From: an uncultured Clostridia bacterium
Lineage (GTDB): Bacteria > Bacillota > Clostridia > Christensenellales > Aristaeellaceae
Direction of reading: 5' to 3'
NCBI GenBank assembly: GCA_946409855.1
Contig: CAMJXZ010000115.1
Span: forward strand, 1-9,236
DNA length: 9,236 nucleotides
This document shows positions 1 to 6,938 of the stretch, one piece after another (the first letter of the stretch is position 1; each line of letters starts with the position of its first letter). The translations under genes were made by a program, and so were the position numbers. The notes under the pieces are model-generated. The model saw only the letters and a list, made by a program, of their open reading frames with translations, was not told the origin of the DNA and ran no database searches.

Positions 1-957
1 GTCCTGGTAATAGATCGGCACGTTCACCTGGGGCACCGGGGTGGAGCCGTTTTTATGGCAGGTGAAGGTGATGGAAGAGGGATTGGGATTGCCGCTGTTG
101 TACCTGACCCACTGCTTGTCGGCGGAGGAAAGGGTGTAGCCGATGGGGATCATGGAGCTGTTGGCGTACACGTACACGGACTTGGTCACGGCGACCACTT
201 CGGTGTTGAGGTTGTTGCCGTACTGGTCGTTGTAGTAAACGGTGACGTAGCCCGCGGGGGCTGCCGTTACGCTCTTTTTGTAGTAGAAGGTGACCGTCGA
301 GGGGGTGGCGACGCCGCCGGAAACGATGACGTAGGCGCTGCCGGTCCCGTTCAGGATATAGCCGGGCACCAGGCCGGAACGGGGATAGATGGTGCTGTTG
401 GCGATCAGGGAAACGGTGTCGGTGGCGAGGACGGCGCCGTTTTCATCGCAGTACCTTACCGTGACATAGGCCGTGGACACCGGCGTCGCGGTGGGCGCCG
501 CCGTCACGGGAGCGGAATAGGTGAAGGTGACGAAGGCGGGCGATGCCACGCCGTTTGTGATGGTGACGTACTGGGAAGCGGCCGATACCAGGGAGTAGCC
601 CGAGGGCACTCTGGAAGGATTGGCGTAAATGGTGCCGCTCCTGTAGAGCTGGACGGAATAGTCGGTGAAAAGGACGGTCCCGTTCCGGTCCACATAGCGC
701 ACGGGAACGGTCACGGCGGAGGATACGGCGGTGGGGGCCGCGGTGGGCGCGGCCGTCACGGTGGAAGAGCAGTTGAATACCACCGAGGAGGGGACCGCGA
801 CGCCGTTGGTCACATTGATCTGGTAGCTGGTGCTGCCGATGATCCGGTAATTGCCGCCGAGCAGGCCGGTGTCGGCGTAAATGACGCCGGAAACGGGCAT
901 GTCACGGTTGACCTGGAGCAGGACGGCGCCGTTTTGGTCCACATAGCTGACCGTGAC
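1..957 (-). repeat. Tandem MucBP-like protein repeats (four complete, a fifth starting)
   Basis: Divergent repeats encoded at about 769-957, 517-711, 280-468 and 58-252, with a fifth beginning at 27 (VPIYYQD). Each unit has a Y-x-D-x-x-G-x-x-L opening (YVDQNGAVL, YVDRNGTVL, YCDENGAVL, YNDQYGNNL), a central I/V-Y-A/P element (VIYAD, TIYAN, TIYPR, YVYAN), a GY/NY turn, and a closing V/I-x-F-x-C/Y strand. The linkers are repetitive in DNA as well as protein (GCGGCGCCCACCGC-like). Unit spacing is near 70 codons. The resemblance to MucBP repeats of surface adhesins is from the pattern only. Confidence 0.75.
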
Positions 958-1350
958 CACGGCGGAGGCCGCCGCGCCGAAGAGCAGCTGCTGCGTCCTG
1001 GGGCCGGCCACACCGTCCACGGTGAGGCCCATGGCCCGCTGGAATTCGCGCACGGCCGTACGGGTCCGGTTGCCGTAGATCCCGTCGACGGTGTCGTTGG
1101 CGCTGAGGTAACCAAGCTCCTTCAGGCGCATCTGCAGCCGGGTGACGGCATCGCCCCTGTCGCCGATGGTCAGGGTGGTGTAGGCCTCCTGGGTGGGCTC
1201 CGCTGTGGGGACGGCGGTGGGCGCCATCGTCACATAGGGCGTAGGCGTCGGGAGCGTGTCGGGGGTCAGGGGTGTCACGGCCGGATCGACTCCGGTGCCG
1301 GAGGACAGGACGAGGGTCATATAGATGAGCAGCGTTTTCAGAAGGTCCAT
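1..1350 (-). CDS. Secreted peptidoglycan-binding protein with MucBP-like repeats (3' end outside window)
   Basis: Reading the minus strand from the ATG at 1350 gives 450 codons with no stop, so the C-terminus lies beyond the window. The start is set by GAGGAG at 1359-1364, 8 nt upstream. Residues 5-17 are a short hydrophobic stretch (KTLLIYMTLVLSS) compatible with a weak signal peptide. A Thr/Pro-rich spacer covers about 25-56. Residues 58-125 form a peptidoglycan-binding domain of the PG_binding_1 type (LTIGDRGDAVTRLQ, GYL, DGIYGNRTRTAVREFQ, GLTVDGVAGPRT). Four ~60-residue repeats of the MucBP kind follow from 132, each starting V-x-Y-x-D-x-x-G and ending in a V-T-F-x-Y-like strand, separated by TAAPTAAPTA-type linkers. 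The likely role is cell-wall attachment plus adhesion or matrix binding outside the membrane; this is inferred from the domains. No catalytic domain is visible in the part present. It lies behind a terminator, so it probably has its own promoter, but I see no convincing one. Confidence 0.85.
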   Translation of the reverse strand, partial: MDLLKTLLIYMTLVLSSGTGVDPAVTPLTPDTLPTPTPYVTMAPTAVPTAEPTQEAYTTLTIGDRGDAVTRLQMRLKELGYLSANDTVDGIYGNRTRTAVREFQRAMGLTVDGVAGPRTQQLLFGAAASAVVTVSYVDQNGAVLLQVNRDMPVSGVIYADTGLLGGNYRIIGSTSYQINVTNGVAVPSSVVFNCSSTVTAAPTAAPTAVSSAVTVPVRYVDRNGTVLFTDYSVQLYRSGTIYANPSRVPSGYSLVSAASQYVTITNGVASPAFVTFTYSAPVTAAPTATPVSTAYVTVRYCDENGAVLATDTVSLIANSTIYPRSGLVPGYILNGTGSAYVIVSGGVATPSTVTFYYKKSVTAAPAGYVTVYYNDQYGNNLNTEVVAVTKSVYVYANSSMIPIGYTLSSADKQWVRYNSGNPNPSSITFTCHKNGSTPVPQVNVPIYYQD

Positions 1351-1453
1351 GACTTCATCTCCTCACAGTCGTTTGGTGCCAAAGAATCCTTTCAGCCGAT
1401 CCGGCTGTCTGTATCAAACTATTTAACGCGCGGTCAGGAGATCCCGTTCCCGG

Positions 1454-1474
1454 AAAAACCGCCTGCCCTGGCGG
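1454..1474 (-). terminator. Small intrinsic terminator after the ATP-grasp gene
   Basis: On the minus strand CCGCC-AGGGCA-GGCGG is followed directly by TTTTT, beginning 3 nt beyond the TAA of the ATP-grasp gene at 1478. The stem is only 5 bp but all G:C. It would end the ychF/ATP-grasp transcript before the surface-protein gene. The remaining gap to 1351 holds a short perfect inverted repeat at 1394-1406 (AGCCG-GAT-CGGCT on the minus strand), of unknown meaning. Confidence 0.6.
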
Positions 1475-1477
1475 AAA

Positions 1478-2500
1478 TTATCTGAGCGCGTCCACGTCGA
1501 TGAATTTGTCGAACTCGGGCAGGATGCCGATCCCGTCCGGATAATGGGCGGCGAACTGCGGGACGGCGTGGGAGGGGAAGGAATTCCCTTCGATGAACAG
1601 GGGCCCCTTTTCGGTGATGGCCACGTCCCATGCCACGAACCGCACCTGGGGCACGACGCGCATGGCCTCAAGGCACATGGCCTTGGCCTCCTCCCAGAAG
1701 GGGATGCGGAACCCGACGATGGGGGTGGAGGTCATCGGGTGTTTTTCAAACACATTGCCGGCCTTGTCGGCGGCCACGGTCTTCAGGACCCCGCTGTCCA
1801 GGTCCACCCGGGCGGCCATGCCGCCGCAGTCCACGTTGTCCATCACCTTGCCGTTGCCGATGCGGACGAAAGCGTAAACGATGCCTTCCCGCTTGTCCCC
1901 CAGCATGGTGGCGATGCGCACGGTGTTCACAGAGGTCGGGCACATGCCGGACATCACGGGATGCTGGACCACCATTTCTTCCACAATGGCGTTCCCCATG
2001 CCTTCGAGCCGCTTCCGGAAGGCCTCGGTGTCCCCTTCCCAGTCCTGCCTCTGGAATTTGACGATGCCCTGGCCGGAGGAACCCTCCAGGGGCTTGTACA
2101 GGCAGGTATCCAGGCCGGACAGGAAATCCCGGAACTTTTCGGGGTCGGTGTTTTCGTCCAGTCGGATCCACCGGCGGCCGATGTGGCCGGCAAAAGTTGA
2201 GTTGAATTCGGTCTTGTCGTCAAAAAAGTGCCAGTACGCCTTGTCGTTCATCTTCCTGACGATGGCGTTGGATATTCCCCGGGTGATGACGGTGCGCTTC
2301 TGGGCGTCGTTCAGGCGGTACATTTCGGCGATCTTGTAATCCATGTAGCCGGCGTTGAAGCGGACGGCGCAGCGCAGCATGTCCCGGAGCAGCCAGGCTT
2401 CGGACAATCCGGTCTTCCCGGAAAGCATTTTGGCGGTCTCGTACATCCGCTTCCAGTCCATCCTGGCGGCGCGCTTTACAAGAAAGGCGATATCCGGCAT
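1478..2500 (-). CDS. ATP-grasp enzyme, sugar-transfer-associated type
   Basis: A 340-residue ATP-grasp family protein. It would use ATP to activate a carboxylate as an acyl phosphate for ligation; the substrate cannot be told from sequence. Visible signatures are a Gly-rich nucleotide loop at 135-146 (YKPLEGSSGQGI), an adenine-side VEEMVVQHP at 173-181, SVNTVRIATM at 190-199, a DNVDCGGMAARVDLDSG core at 221-237, and the C-terminal metal-binding strand at 288-309. That strand gives candidate Mg ligands D292 (WDVAI), E304 and N306 (FIEGN). The pattern matches the 'sugar-transfer associated ATP-grasp' group found in some polysaccharide or cell-surface loci. No signal peptide is seen, so it is probably cytoplasmic. 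The start follows GGAGGG with short spacing, 15 nt after the ychF stop, so the two genes are very probably co-transcribed. A functional link to ychF is not implied. Confidence 0.83.
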   Translation of the reverse strand: MPDIAFLVKRAARMDWKRMYETAKMLSGKTGLSEAWLLRDMLRCAVRFNAGYMDYKIAEMYRLNDAQKRTVITRGISNAIVRKMNDKAYWHFFDDKTEFNSTFAGHIGRRWIRLDENTDPEKFRDFLSGLDTCLYKPLEGSSGQGIVKFQRQDWEGDTEAFRKRLEGMGNAIVEEMVVQHPVMSGMCPTSVNTVRIATMLGDKREGIVYAFVRIGNGKVMDNVDCGGMAARVDLDSGVLKTVAADKAGNVFEKHPMTSTPIVGFRIPFWEEAKAMCLEAMRVVPQVRFVAWDVAITEKGPLFIEGNSFPSHAVPQFAAHYPDGIGILPEFDKFIDVDALR

Positions 2501-2515
2501 TTCGGTTCCCTCCGG

Positions 2516-3613
2516 TCACACATTGAAGCGGAACAGCGTCACGTCGCCGTCCTGCATCACATAATCCTTGCCCTCCGAACGTATCAGGCCCTTTTCCCTG
2601 CAGGCGGCCATGCTGCCCAGTTCTTTGAGGGTATCAAAGGGAACGATCTCGGCGCGGATGAAGCCCCGCTCGAAGTCGGTGTGGATCTTGCCGGCGGCCT
2701 GGGGGGCCTTGGTGCCTTTTTTGATGGTCCAGGCACGGCATTCGTCCTCGCCGGCGGTCAGGAAGGAGATCAGGCCCAGCAGGCGGTAGCAGGCCTTGAT
2801 CAGCCGGTCCAGGCCGCTTTCCCCGATGCCCAGGTCCTTAAGGAATTCCTGTTTTTCCTCCGGGTCCATCATGGCGATCTCTTCCTCGATGCGGGCGGAG
2901 ATGACCAGCATCTCGGCGCCCTCGGCCGCGGCCTTTTCCCGGACGCTTTTAAGGAAGGGAATGCTGTCCTCGTCCGTCCCGAGGGCGTCCTCGGCGATGT
3001 TGGCGGCGTAGATCACGGGCTTGACGGTCAAAAGGAACCAGTCCCGGATCACCGCGGCCTCGTCGTCCGTGGCCGGGAATGTGCGGGCGGGCGCGTCGCT
3101 CTCCAGGTGACGGAGCACGCGGGCGGCCAGGTCGGCCTCGAAGGCGTATTTCTTGTCCCCGGTCTTGATCATCTTGGCGGCCTTGTCCCCGCGCTTCTGC
3201 ACGGTCTCCATATCCGCGAAGATCAGTTCCAGACTGATGGTCTCCATATCCCGGGCCGGGTCGACGCTGCCGTCCACATGGATGATGTTTTCGTCCTCAA
3301 AGCAGCGGACCACGTGCACGATGGCGTCGCATTCCCGGATATGGGACAGGAATTTGTTGCCCAGGCCCTCGCCCTTGCTGGCGCCTTTGACCAGGCCCGC
3401 GATATCCACAAATTCCACCGAGGCGGGGGTCACTTTTTTGGGATGGTACATTTCGTCCAGTACCGAAAGCCTTTCGTCCGGCACGGCGACCACGCCGGTG
3501 TTGGGCTCAATGGTGCAGAAGGGGTAATTGGCTGCCTGGGCGCCCGCGCCCGTGATCGCGTTGAACAGCGTGCTCTTGCCCACGTTGGGCAGGCCTACGA
3601 CGCCTAATTTCAT
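2516..3613 (-). CDS. ychF: YchF/OLA1-type P-loop ATPase
   Basis: 365 residues, the usual YchF length. YchF is a conserved cytoplasmic Obg-family P-loop protein that prefers ATP over GTP and associates with ribosomes; links to stress and redox responses are known for the family. The start shows LGVVGLPNVGKSTLFNAIT (Walker A/G1) and YPFCTIEPNTGVV (G2 region). Next come FVDIAGLVKGASKGEGLGNK (G3, DxxG) and a G4 element with ANIAED in place of the GTPase NKxD, the family hallmark that relaxes guanine specificity. The C-terminal TGS domain ends GKDYVMQDGDVTLFRFNV, typical of the family. ATG 3613 is preceded by AAGGAG at 3625-3630. It is the first gene of a two-gene operon with the ATP-grasp gene, under the promoter at 3700-3728. 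Nothing is truncated. Confidence 0.97.
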   Translation of the reverse strand: MKLGVVGLPNVGKSTLFNAITGAGAQAANYPFCTIEPNTGVVAVPDERLSVLDEMYHPKKVTPASVEFVDIAGLVKGASKGEGLGNKFLSHIRECDAIVHVVRCFEDENIIHVDGSVDPARDMETISLELIFADMETVQKRGDKAAKMIKTGDKKYAFEADLAARVLRHLESDAPARTFPATDDEAAVIRDWFLLTVKPVIYAANIAEDALGTDEDSIPFLKSVREKAAAEGAEMLVISARIEEEIAMMDPEEKQEFLKDLGIGESGLDRLIKACYRLLGLISFLTAGEDECRAWTIKKGTKAPQAAGKIHTDFERGFIRAEIVPFDTLKELGSMAACREKGLIRSEGKDYVMQDGDVTLFRFNV

Positions 3614-3693
3614 GGTTTTGCAGTCTCCTTAAAGGTGGATTTCATGTTTTTTTCCGGCGCTTTCGGCGCCATACGCCGCATGGACGGCGGCAA
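3614..3693 (-). promoter_or_regulatory. ychF 5' leader with two short GC-rich hairpins
   Basis: Between the predicted transcription start (about 3693) and the ychF start codon, the minus strand can form CGCCG-TCCATG-CGGCG (3674-3689) and GGCGC-CGAAA-GCGCC (3656-3670). The CGGCG half of the first can also pair with CGCCG overlapping the end of the second, so the two are partly mutually exclusive. Neither is followed by a T tract on the minus strand, so they are not ordinary terminators. AAGGAG at 3625-3630 is the ribosome binding site. A regulatory role is inference only. Confidence 0.35.
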
Positions 3694-3699
3694 AAAATT

Positions 3700-3728
3700 A
3701 TTATATCATAATCATCCGTTTTTCTCAA
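3700..3728 (-). promoter_or_regulatory. Near-consensus sigma-70/SigA promoter for ychF operon
   Basis: On the minus strand: TTGAGA (-35, 3723-3728), exactly 17 nt, then TATAAT (-10, 3700-3705). The -35 box and most of the spacer lie inside the last codons of the hydrogenase gene (stop at 3712-3714). The operon therefore has its own promoter although the hydrogenase gene lies just upstream in the same direction. No strong terminator separates the two: after the hydrogenase stop there is only an AT-rich ATTAT-GAT-ATAAT palindrome followed by a T run, which also overlaps the -10 box. Confidence 0.8.
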
Positions 3729-5217
3729 CAGGCTCTGACTTCGTATCCATATGTCCGTCCCGGTACATGCTGAAGGAATCCATCGGGTAATTTTTCAGGT
3801 TGTCCAGGATGGACCGTCCGTCGGCCTTTCCGAGGAGGCCGGTGCGGGAACGGGTCAGTTCCGCCTCGGCCATCTGCCGGGAGGGACCGCCCACGCAGCC
3901 GCCGGGGCACATCATGCCCTCGATGAAGTCCTCCTCCAGCCGGCCGGACTTGAGCAGCATCAGCGCCCTGCGGCACTCCTCGCCGCCGGCGCAGGTAAGG
4001 AGCTTGACTTTGGAGGTGTCCTCGCCCATCTCCTTCATCGCCTCGATCACCGCCGCGGCCACGCCGCCGGAGGAAGCGAATTTCTTGCCGTAGAGCGAAG
4101 ATTCCTGGTAGGGCTCGGCCACGGGCTCCAGGGCAATGTTCCGGCTTTCCAGCAGGCTGACCATCTCGCCGAAGGTGATGGCGTAATTGGCGTTGTCGGC
4201 GATGAAGCTGTTCAGCGTTTCGCCTTTCTTGGCGATGCAGGGGCCGATGAACACGGTGACGCAGCCGGGGTGGATCGCCTTCAGGTAGCGGTTGACGGCC
4301 ACCATGGGGCTGACGGTGGAGGACTTGTTTTCTTCGTACTGCTTGGGGAACTGGTGGCGCAGAAGGCTGATGAAGGCGGGGCAGCAGGAAGTGGTCATTT
4401 TTTTGCCCTCATGCATGGCCTCGATCCATTCCTTTGCTTCATAGGCGGCGGTCATGTCCCCGCCCAGGCCGACCTCCACCATATCGGCGAAGCCGACCTC
4501 CTTCAGGGCCTTGCGCAGGGAGGCCATGCCGATATCCTTGCCGAACTGGCCCTCGGAGGCCGGGGCGCACATGGCGTAGACCGGTTTTCCGGCCTTGATG
4601 GCCTCGATGATCTGCACCAGGTAAATGCGGCTACCGATGGCGCCGAAGGGGCAGGCGTGGATGCAGTGGCCGCAGTGGACGCACTTGCTTTCGTCGATGT
4701 TGCAGAAGCCGTACTCGTCCCAGCTGATGGCCCCCACCGGGCACATCTTTTTGCAGGGGCGTTCCAGGTGGATGATGGCGCCGTAGGGGCAGGCCTTGGC
4801 GCACATGCCGCATTCCCTGCATTTTTCGGGATCGATGTGCATCCGCCTCTCGCCCTTGGAGATGGCGCCGAAGCGGCAGGAATTCATGCAGGCCCGGCCC
4901 AGGCAGAAGCGGCAGTTGTCTGTCACGGAATAGGTGGAGGTGGGACAGTCGTCGCAGGCGGGACGGATCACCTGCACCACGTTCCTGGTGTCGTTGGTGA
5001 CGTCGGCGTTCTGTCCGCAGGCCAGGCGGATGCGCTCCCGGACGATGGCGCGCTCCTTATATACGCAGCAGCGGTAATCCGGCTTGGGGCCGGGGGAGAT
5101 GGTCATGACGATCTTTTCTTTTTCGTCTTCGTTGAGCTTGTCCTCCCAGGCGAGGCGGCATACTTCGGTGGCGATATCGTGCTTCAGGTCCCGGATGCCC
5201 TTGTCGTTGGTGATCAT
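3712..5217 (-). CDS. Monomeric [FeFe] hydrogenase, group B type
   Basis: 501 residues. The enzyme would catalyse reversible H2 formation or oxidation, coupled to ferredoxin-like electron carriers in the cytoplasm. The N-terminal half is Cys-rich: C88/C91, then C102-x2-C-x4-C-x3-C114, a [4Fe-4S] motif CRECGMCAKACP (133-144), PCKKMCP (154-160), and a second [4Fe-4S] motif CVHCGHCIHACP (179-190). The H-cluster domain has L1 TSCCPAF (276-282), with C278 as likely proton shuttle and C279 as cluster ligand. L2 is GPCIAKK (325-331; C327, K330) and L3 is CPGGC (C437, C441). GPC instead of the canonical MPC, the length, and the N-terminal Cys pattern point to group B (B1/B3), whose physiological role is poorly known. 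ATG 5217 follows GGAGGG at 5222-5227. The HydE/F/G maturases needed for the H-cluster are not in the window. Promoter at 5297-5325. Confidence 0.94.
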   Translation of the reverse strand: MITNDKGIRDLKHDIATEVCRLAWEDKLNEDEKEKIVMTISPGPKPDYRCCVYKERAIVRERIRLACGQNADVTNDTRNVVQVIRPACDDCPTSTYSVTDNCRFCLGRACMNSCRFGAISKGERRMHIDPEKCRECGMCAKACPYGAIIHLERPCKKMCPVGAISWDEYGFCNIDESKCVHCGHCIHACPFGAIGSRIYLVQIIEAIKAGKPVYAMCAPASEGQFGKDIGMASLRKALKEVGFADMVEVGLGGDMTAAYEAKEWIEAMHEGKKMTTSCCPAFISLLRHQFPKQYEENKSSTVSPMVAVNRYLKAIHPGCVTVFIGPCIAKKGETLNSFIADNANYAITFGEMVSLLESRNIALEPVAEPYQESSLYGKKFASSGGVAAAVIEAMKEMGEDTSKVKLLTCAGGEECRRALMLLKSGRLEEDFIEGMMCPGGCVGGPSRQMAEAELTRSRTGLLGKADGRSILDNLKNYPMDSFSMYRDGHMDTKSEPVEKNG

Positions 5218-5243
5218 GGTACCCTCCGTTTATCCGTTCCCGC

Positions 5244-5262
5244 GTTCCGTTCACAGCGGAAC
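5244..5262 (-). promoter_or_regulatory. Inverted repeat in hydrogenase leader
   Basis: GTTCCG-(7 nt)-CGGAAC is a perfect 6-bp inverted repeat lying between the predicted transcription start (about 5290) and the ribosome binding site of the hydrogenase gene. It could be an operator or an RNA hairpin near the start codon. It does not match the Rex consensus. Function unknown. Confidence 0.4.
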
Positions 5263-5296
5263 AGGGGTGTTTTTCGGGCGCGGGCCCGTCTATCCG

Positions 5297-5325
5297 ATTA
5301 TACCATACCCCGGCACGGCTGAAAA
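5297..5325 (-). promoter_or_regulatory. Promoter for the hydrogenase gene
   Basis: Minus strand: TTTTCA (4/6 match to TTGACA, 5320-5325), 17 nt, TATAAT (5297-5302). It would give a leader of roughly 70 nt that includes the inverted repeat at 5244-5262. It is back-to-back with the promoter for the methyltransferase, about 60 bp apart. Confidence 0.65.
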
Positions 5326-5387
5326 GTTCTTTCGCCCTGAAAAACAGACGGGGGGCGCATTTGCGGCTGTTCCGGCGCGCTGTCTTC

Positions 5388-5396
5388 TGATATAAT
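5388..5396 (+). promoter_or_regulatory. Extended -10 promoter for the rRNA methyltransferase
   Basis: TGATATAAT contains TG, one base, then a perfect TATAAT (5391-5396), the extended -10 form. No good -35 box sits 16-18 nt upstream, which is tolerated by extended -10 promoters. The start codon at 5459 lies about 55 nt downstream of the expected transcription start, with AGGGGGA near 5444-5450 as ribosome binding site. Confidence 0.6.
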
Positions 5397-5458
5397 GGAC
5401 CGGAGCGGATAAAAAAGGCGGCCCTGATCTGCGGCCGCGGCGAAGGGGGACGGAAAAC

Positions 5459-6898
5459 ATGATCCGGATGGAGTGCCCCGCGGGCAGCGCCTGCGGGGGA
5501 TGCCGCGGCCGGGGAGAATACGGCGGGCTTCTCAAAAAAAAGCAGGCCCGGGTGGAGGAGCTTTTAAAGTCGCTCTGCCCGGTGGAGGACATCGTGGGCA
5601 TGGAGGACCCCTTCCATTACCGCAACAAGGTCCACGCCGCCTTCGGCAGGGACGAAAGGGGCAGGATCATCGCCGGTCCCTACGCCGGGGGGACCCATAG
5701 GATCGTCCCGATGGACGCGTGCCTCATCGAGGACGAGGGGGCATCCCGGACCGTCCGGGCCGTGCGGGACCTGATGGCGGAATTCTCCGTCGAGCCCTAC
5801 GACGAGGACAGCGGCAGGGGATTGATGCGGCACGTGCTGATCCGCACCGCCCGCCGGACAGGGGAGATGCTGGTGACCCTGGTCATCGGCCGCACCCCCT
5901 TTTCCGCCCAAAGGGCGTTTGTCGCGAAGCTCCTGAAAAAATGCCCCTGGATCACCACGGTATGCGTCAGCCTGAACGCGAGGCATACCTCCATGATCCT
6001 GGGTCCCTCCACCCGCACGGTGTACGGGCGGGGCTTCATCGAGGACCGCTTGGCGGGCAAGGTGTTCGCCCTGGGCCCCAATTCCTTTTACCAGGTCAAC
6101 CCGGTCCAGACCGAAAAGCTCTACGCCAAAGCCTATGAATTCGCCGCCCTCACCGGACGGGAAACGGTGCTGGACGCCTACTGCGGCGTGGGGACCATCG
6201 GCCTGGGATGCGCCGATAAGGCCGGAAAGGTCGTCGGCGTGGAAGTGAACCGGGACGCGGTCCGGGACGCCGTGGGCAACATGAAGCGCAACGGGATCAC
6301 AAACGCCTCCTTCGTCTGCGCCGACGCCGGGCAGTACATGCGCCGCCTGGCCGCCGAAAAGGCAAGGATCGACGTGGTCTTTATGGACCCGCCCCGCGCC
6401 GGCAGCGACAGGCGCTTCCTTGACTCCCTTTCAGTCCTCGCGCCGGACAGGGTCGTCTATATCTCCTGCATGCCGGAGACCCTGGCCCGGGACCTGCTCA
6501 TCCTTCGTCGGATGGGCTGGCGGGCGGAAAGAGCCGTGCCCTTTGACATGTTCCCGTGGACGGAGCACGTCGAGACGGTTGTGAGCCTTTCCAAGGGCGA
6601 GATATCGAGCAAACCCGTCCGTGTCGAGTTCTCCCTGGAAGGTCTGGACACCTCCTGTCTGCTGAACGACGCCACCTATCAGCAGATCAAGGATTACGTC
6701 CTTGAGCACACGGGACTGCATGTTTCGACCCTCTACATTGCCCAGGTGAAAGCGAAGCATGGCATCATTGAACGGGAGTGCTATAACAAGGCGAAAAGTG
6801 AGGGCAATCGGGTACCGAAATGCCCGCCAGAGAAGGAGAGAGCGATCGAGGAGGCGCTGCGGCATTTTCAGATGATCCCGTCAAGGGAACCGGTCTGA
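5459..6898 (+). CDS. rlmD: 23S rRNA (uracil-5)-methyltransferase, RlmD/RumA type, TRAM-less with C-terminal extension
   Basis: 479 residues; SAM-dependent C5 methylation of a 23S rRNA uridine. The [4Fe-4S] cysteines are C6-x5-C12-x2-C15 (CPAGSACGGC) and C88 (MDACLIED). The Rossmann SAM loop is LDAYCGVGTIGL (238-249), with MDPPRAG at 309-315. The catalytic Cys is C337 in YISCMPETLARD, where Met replaces the usual Asn/Asp after Cys, and MFPWTEHVETV (364-374) holds the likely base E372. The first cluster Cys is residue 6, and an in-frame TAA lies upstream at 5393-5395, so there is no room for the N-terminal TRAM domain of E. coli RumA. The core ends near VVSLSKG (380). Residues 386-473 are an extra domain (VRVEFSLEGLDTS, ATYQQIKDYVLEHTGLHVS, YIAQVKAKHGI, CPPEKERAIEEALRHFQMI). 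I recognise it as recurring on such enzymes in Clostridia; its function is unknown to me. The target could also be that of Gram-positive RlmCD. Confidence 0.93.
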   Translation: MIRMECPAGSACGGCRGRGEYGGLLKKKQARVEELLKSLCPVEDIVGMEDPFHYRNKVHAAFGRDERGRIIAGPYAGGTHRIVPMDACLIEDEGASRTVRAVRDLMAEFSVEPYDEDSGRGLMRHVLIRTARRTGEMLVTLVIGRTPFSAQRAFVAKLLKKCPWITTVCVSLNARHTSMILGPSTRTVYGRGFIEDRLAGKVFALGPNSFYQVNPVQTEKLYAKAYEFAALTGRETVLDAYCGVGTIGLGCADKAGKVVGVEVNRDAVRDAVGNMKRNGITNASFVCADAGQYMRRLAAEKARIDVVFMDPPRAGSDRRFLDSLSVLAPDRVVYISCMPETLARDLLILRRMGWRAERAVPFDMFPWTEHVETVVSLSKGEISSKPVRVEFSLEGLDTSCLLNDATYQQIKDYVLEHTGLHVSTLYIAQVKAKHGIIERECYNKAKSEGNRVPKCPPEKERAIEEALRHFQMIPSREPV

Positions 6899-6938
6899 TC
6901 AGCGAATCACAATCCTGATGCAAAGGAGGACACCGACT

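Noticed and set aside
1..957. CRISPR or DNA-level tandem array
   Set aside because: The repeats are divergent protein-coding units about 190-240 nt apart, with no short identical repeats and unique spacers.
55..1485. Long plus-strand open frame, Gly/Val/Asp/His-rich
   Set aside because: It is antisense to the repeat-bearing surface protein, whose minus-strand frame has recognisable domains and a ribosome binding site. The plus frame is low-complexity and is explained by high GC3.
2228..3607. Long plus-strand open frame opposite ychF and the ATP-grasp gene
   Set aside because: It spans two well-supported minus-strand genes, has no recognisable domain, and has the biased composition of an antisense shadow.
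3751..5322. 523-codon plus-strand open frame opposite the hydrogenase
   Set aside because: The opposite strand carries clear H-cluster and ferredoxin motifs. The plus frame is an Ala/Gly/His/Asp-rich shadow.
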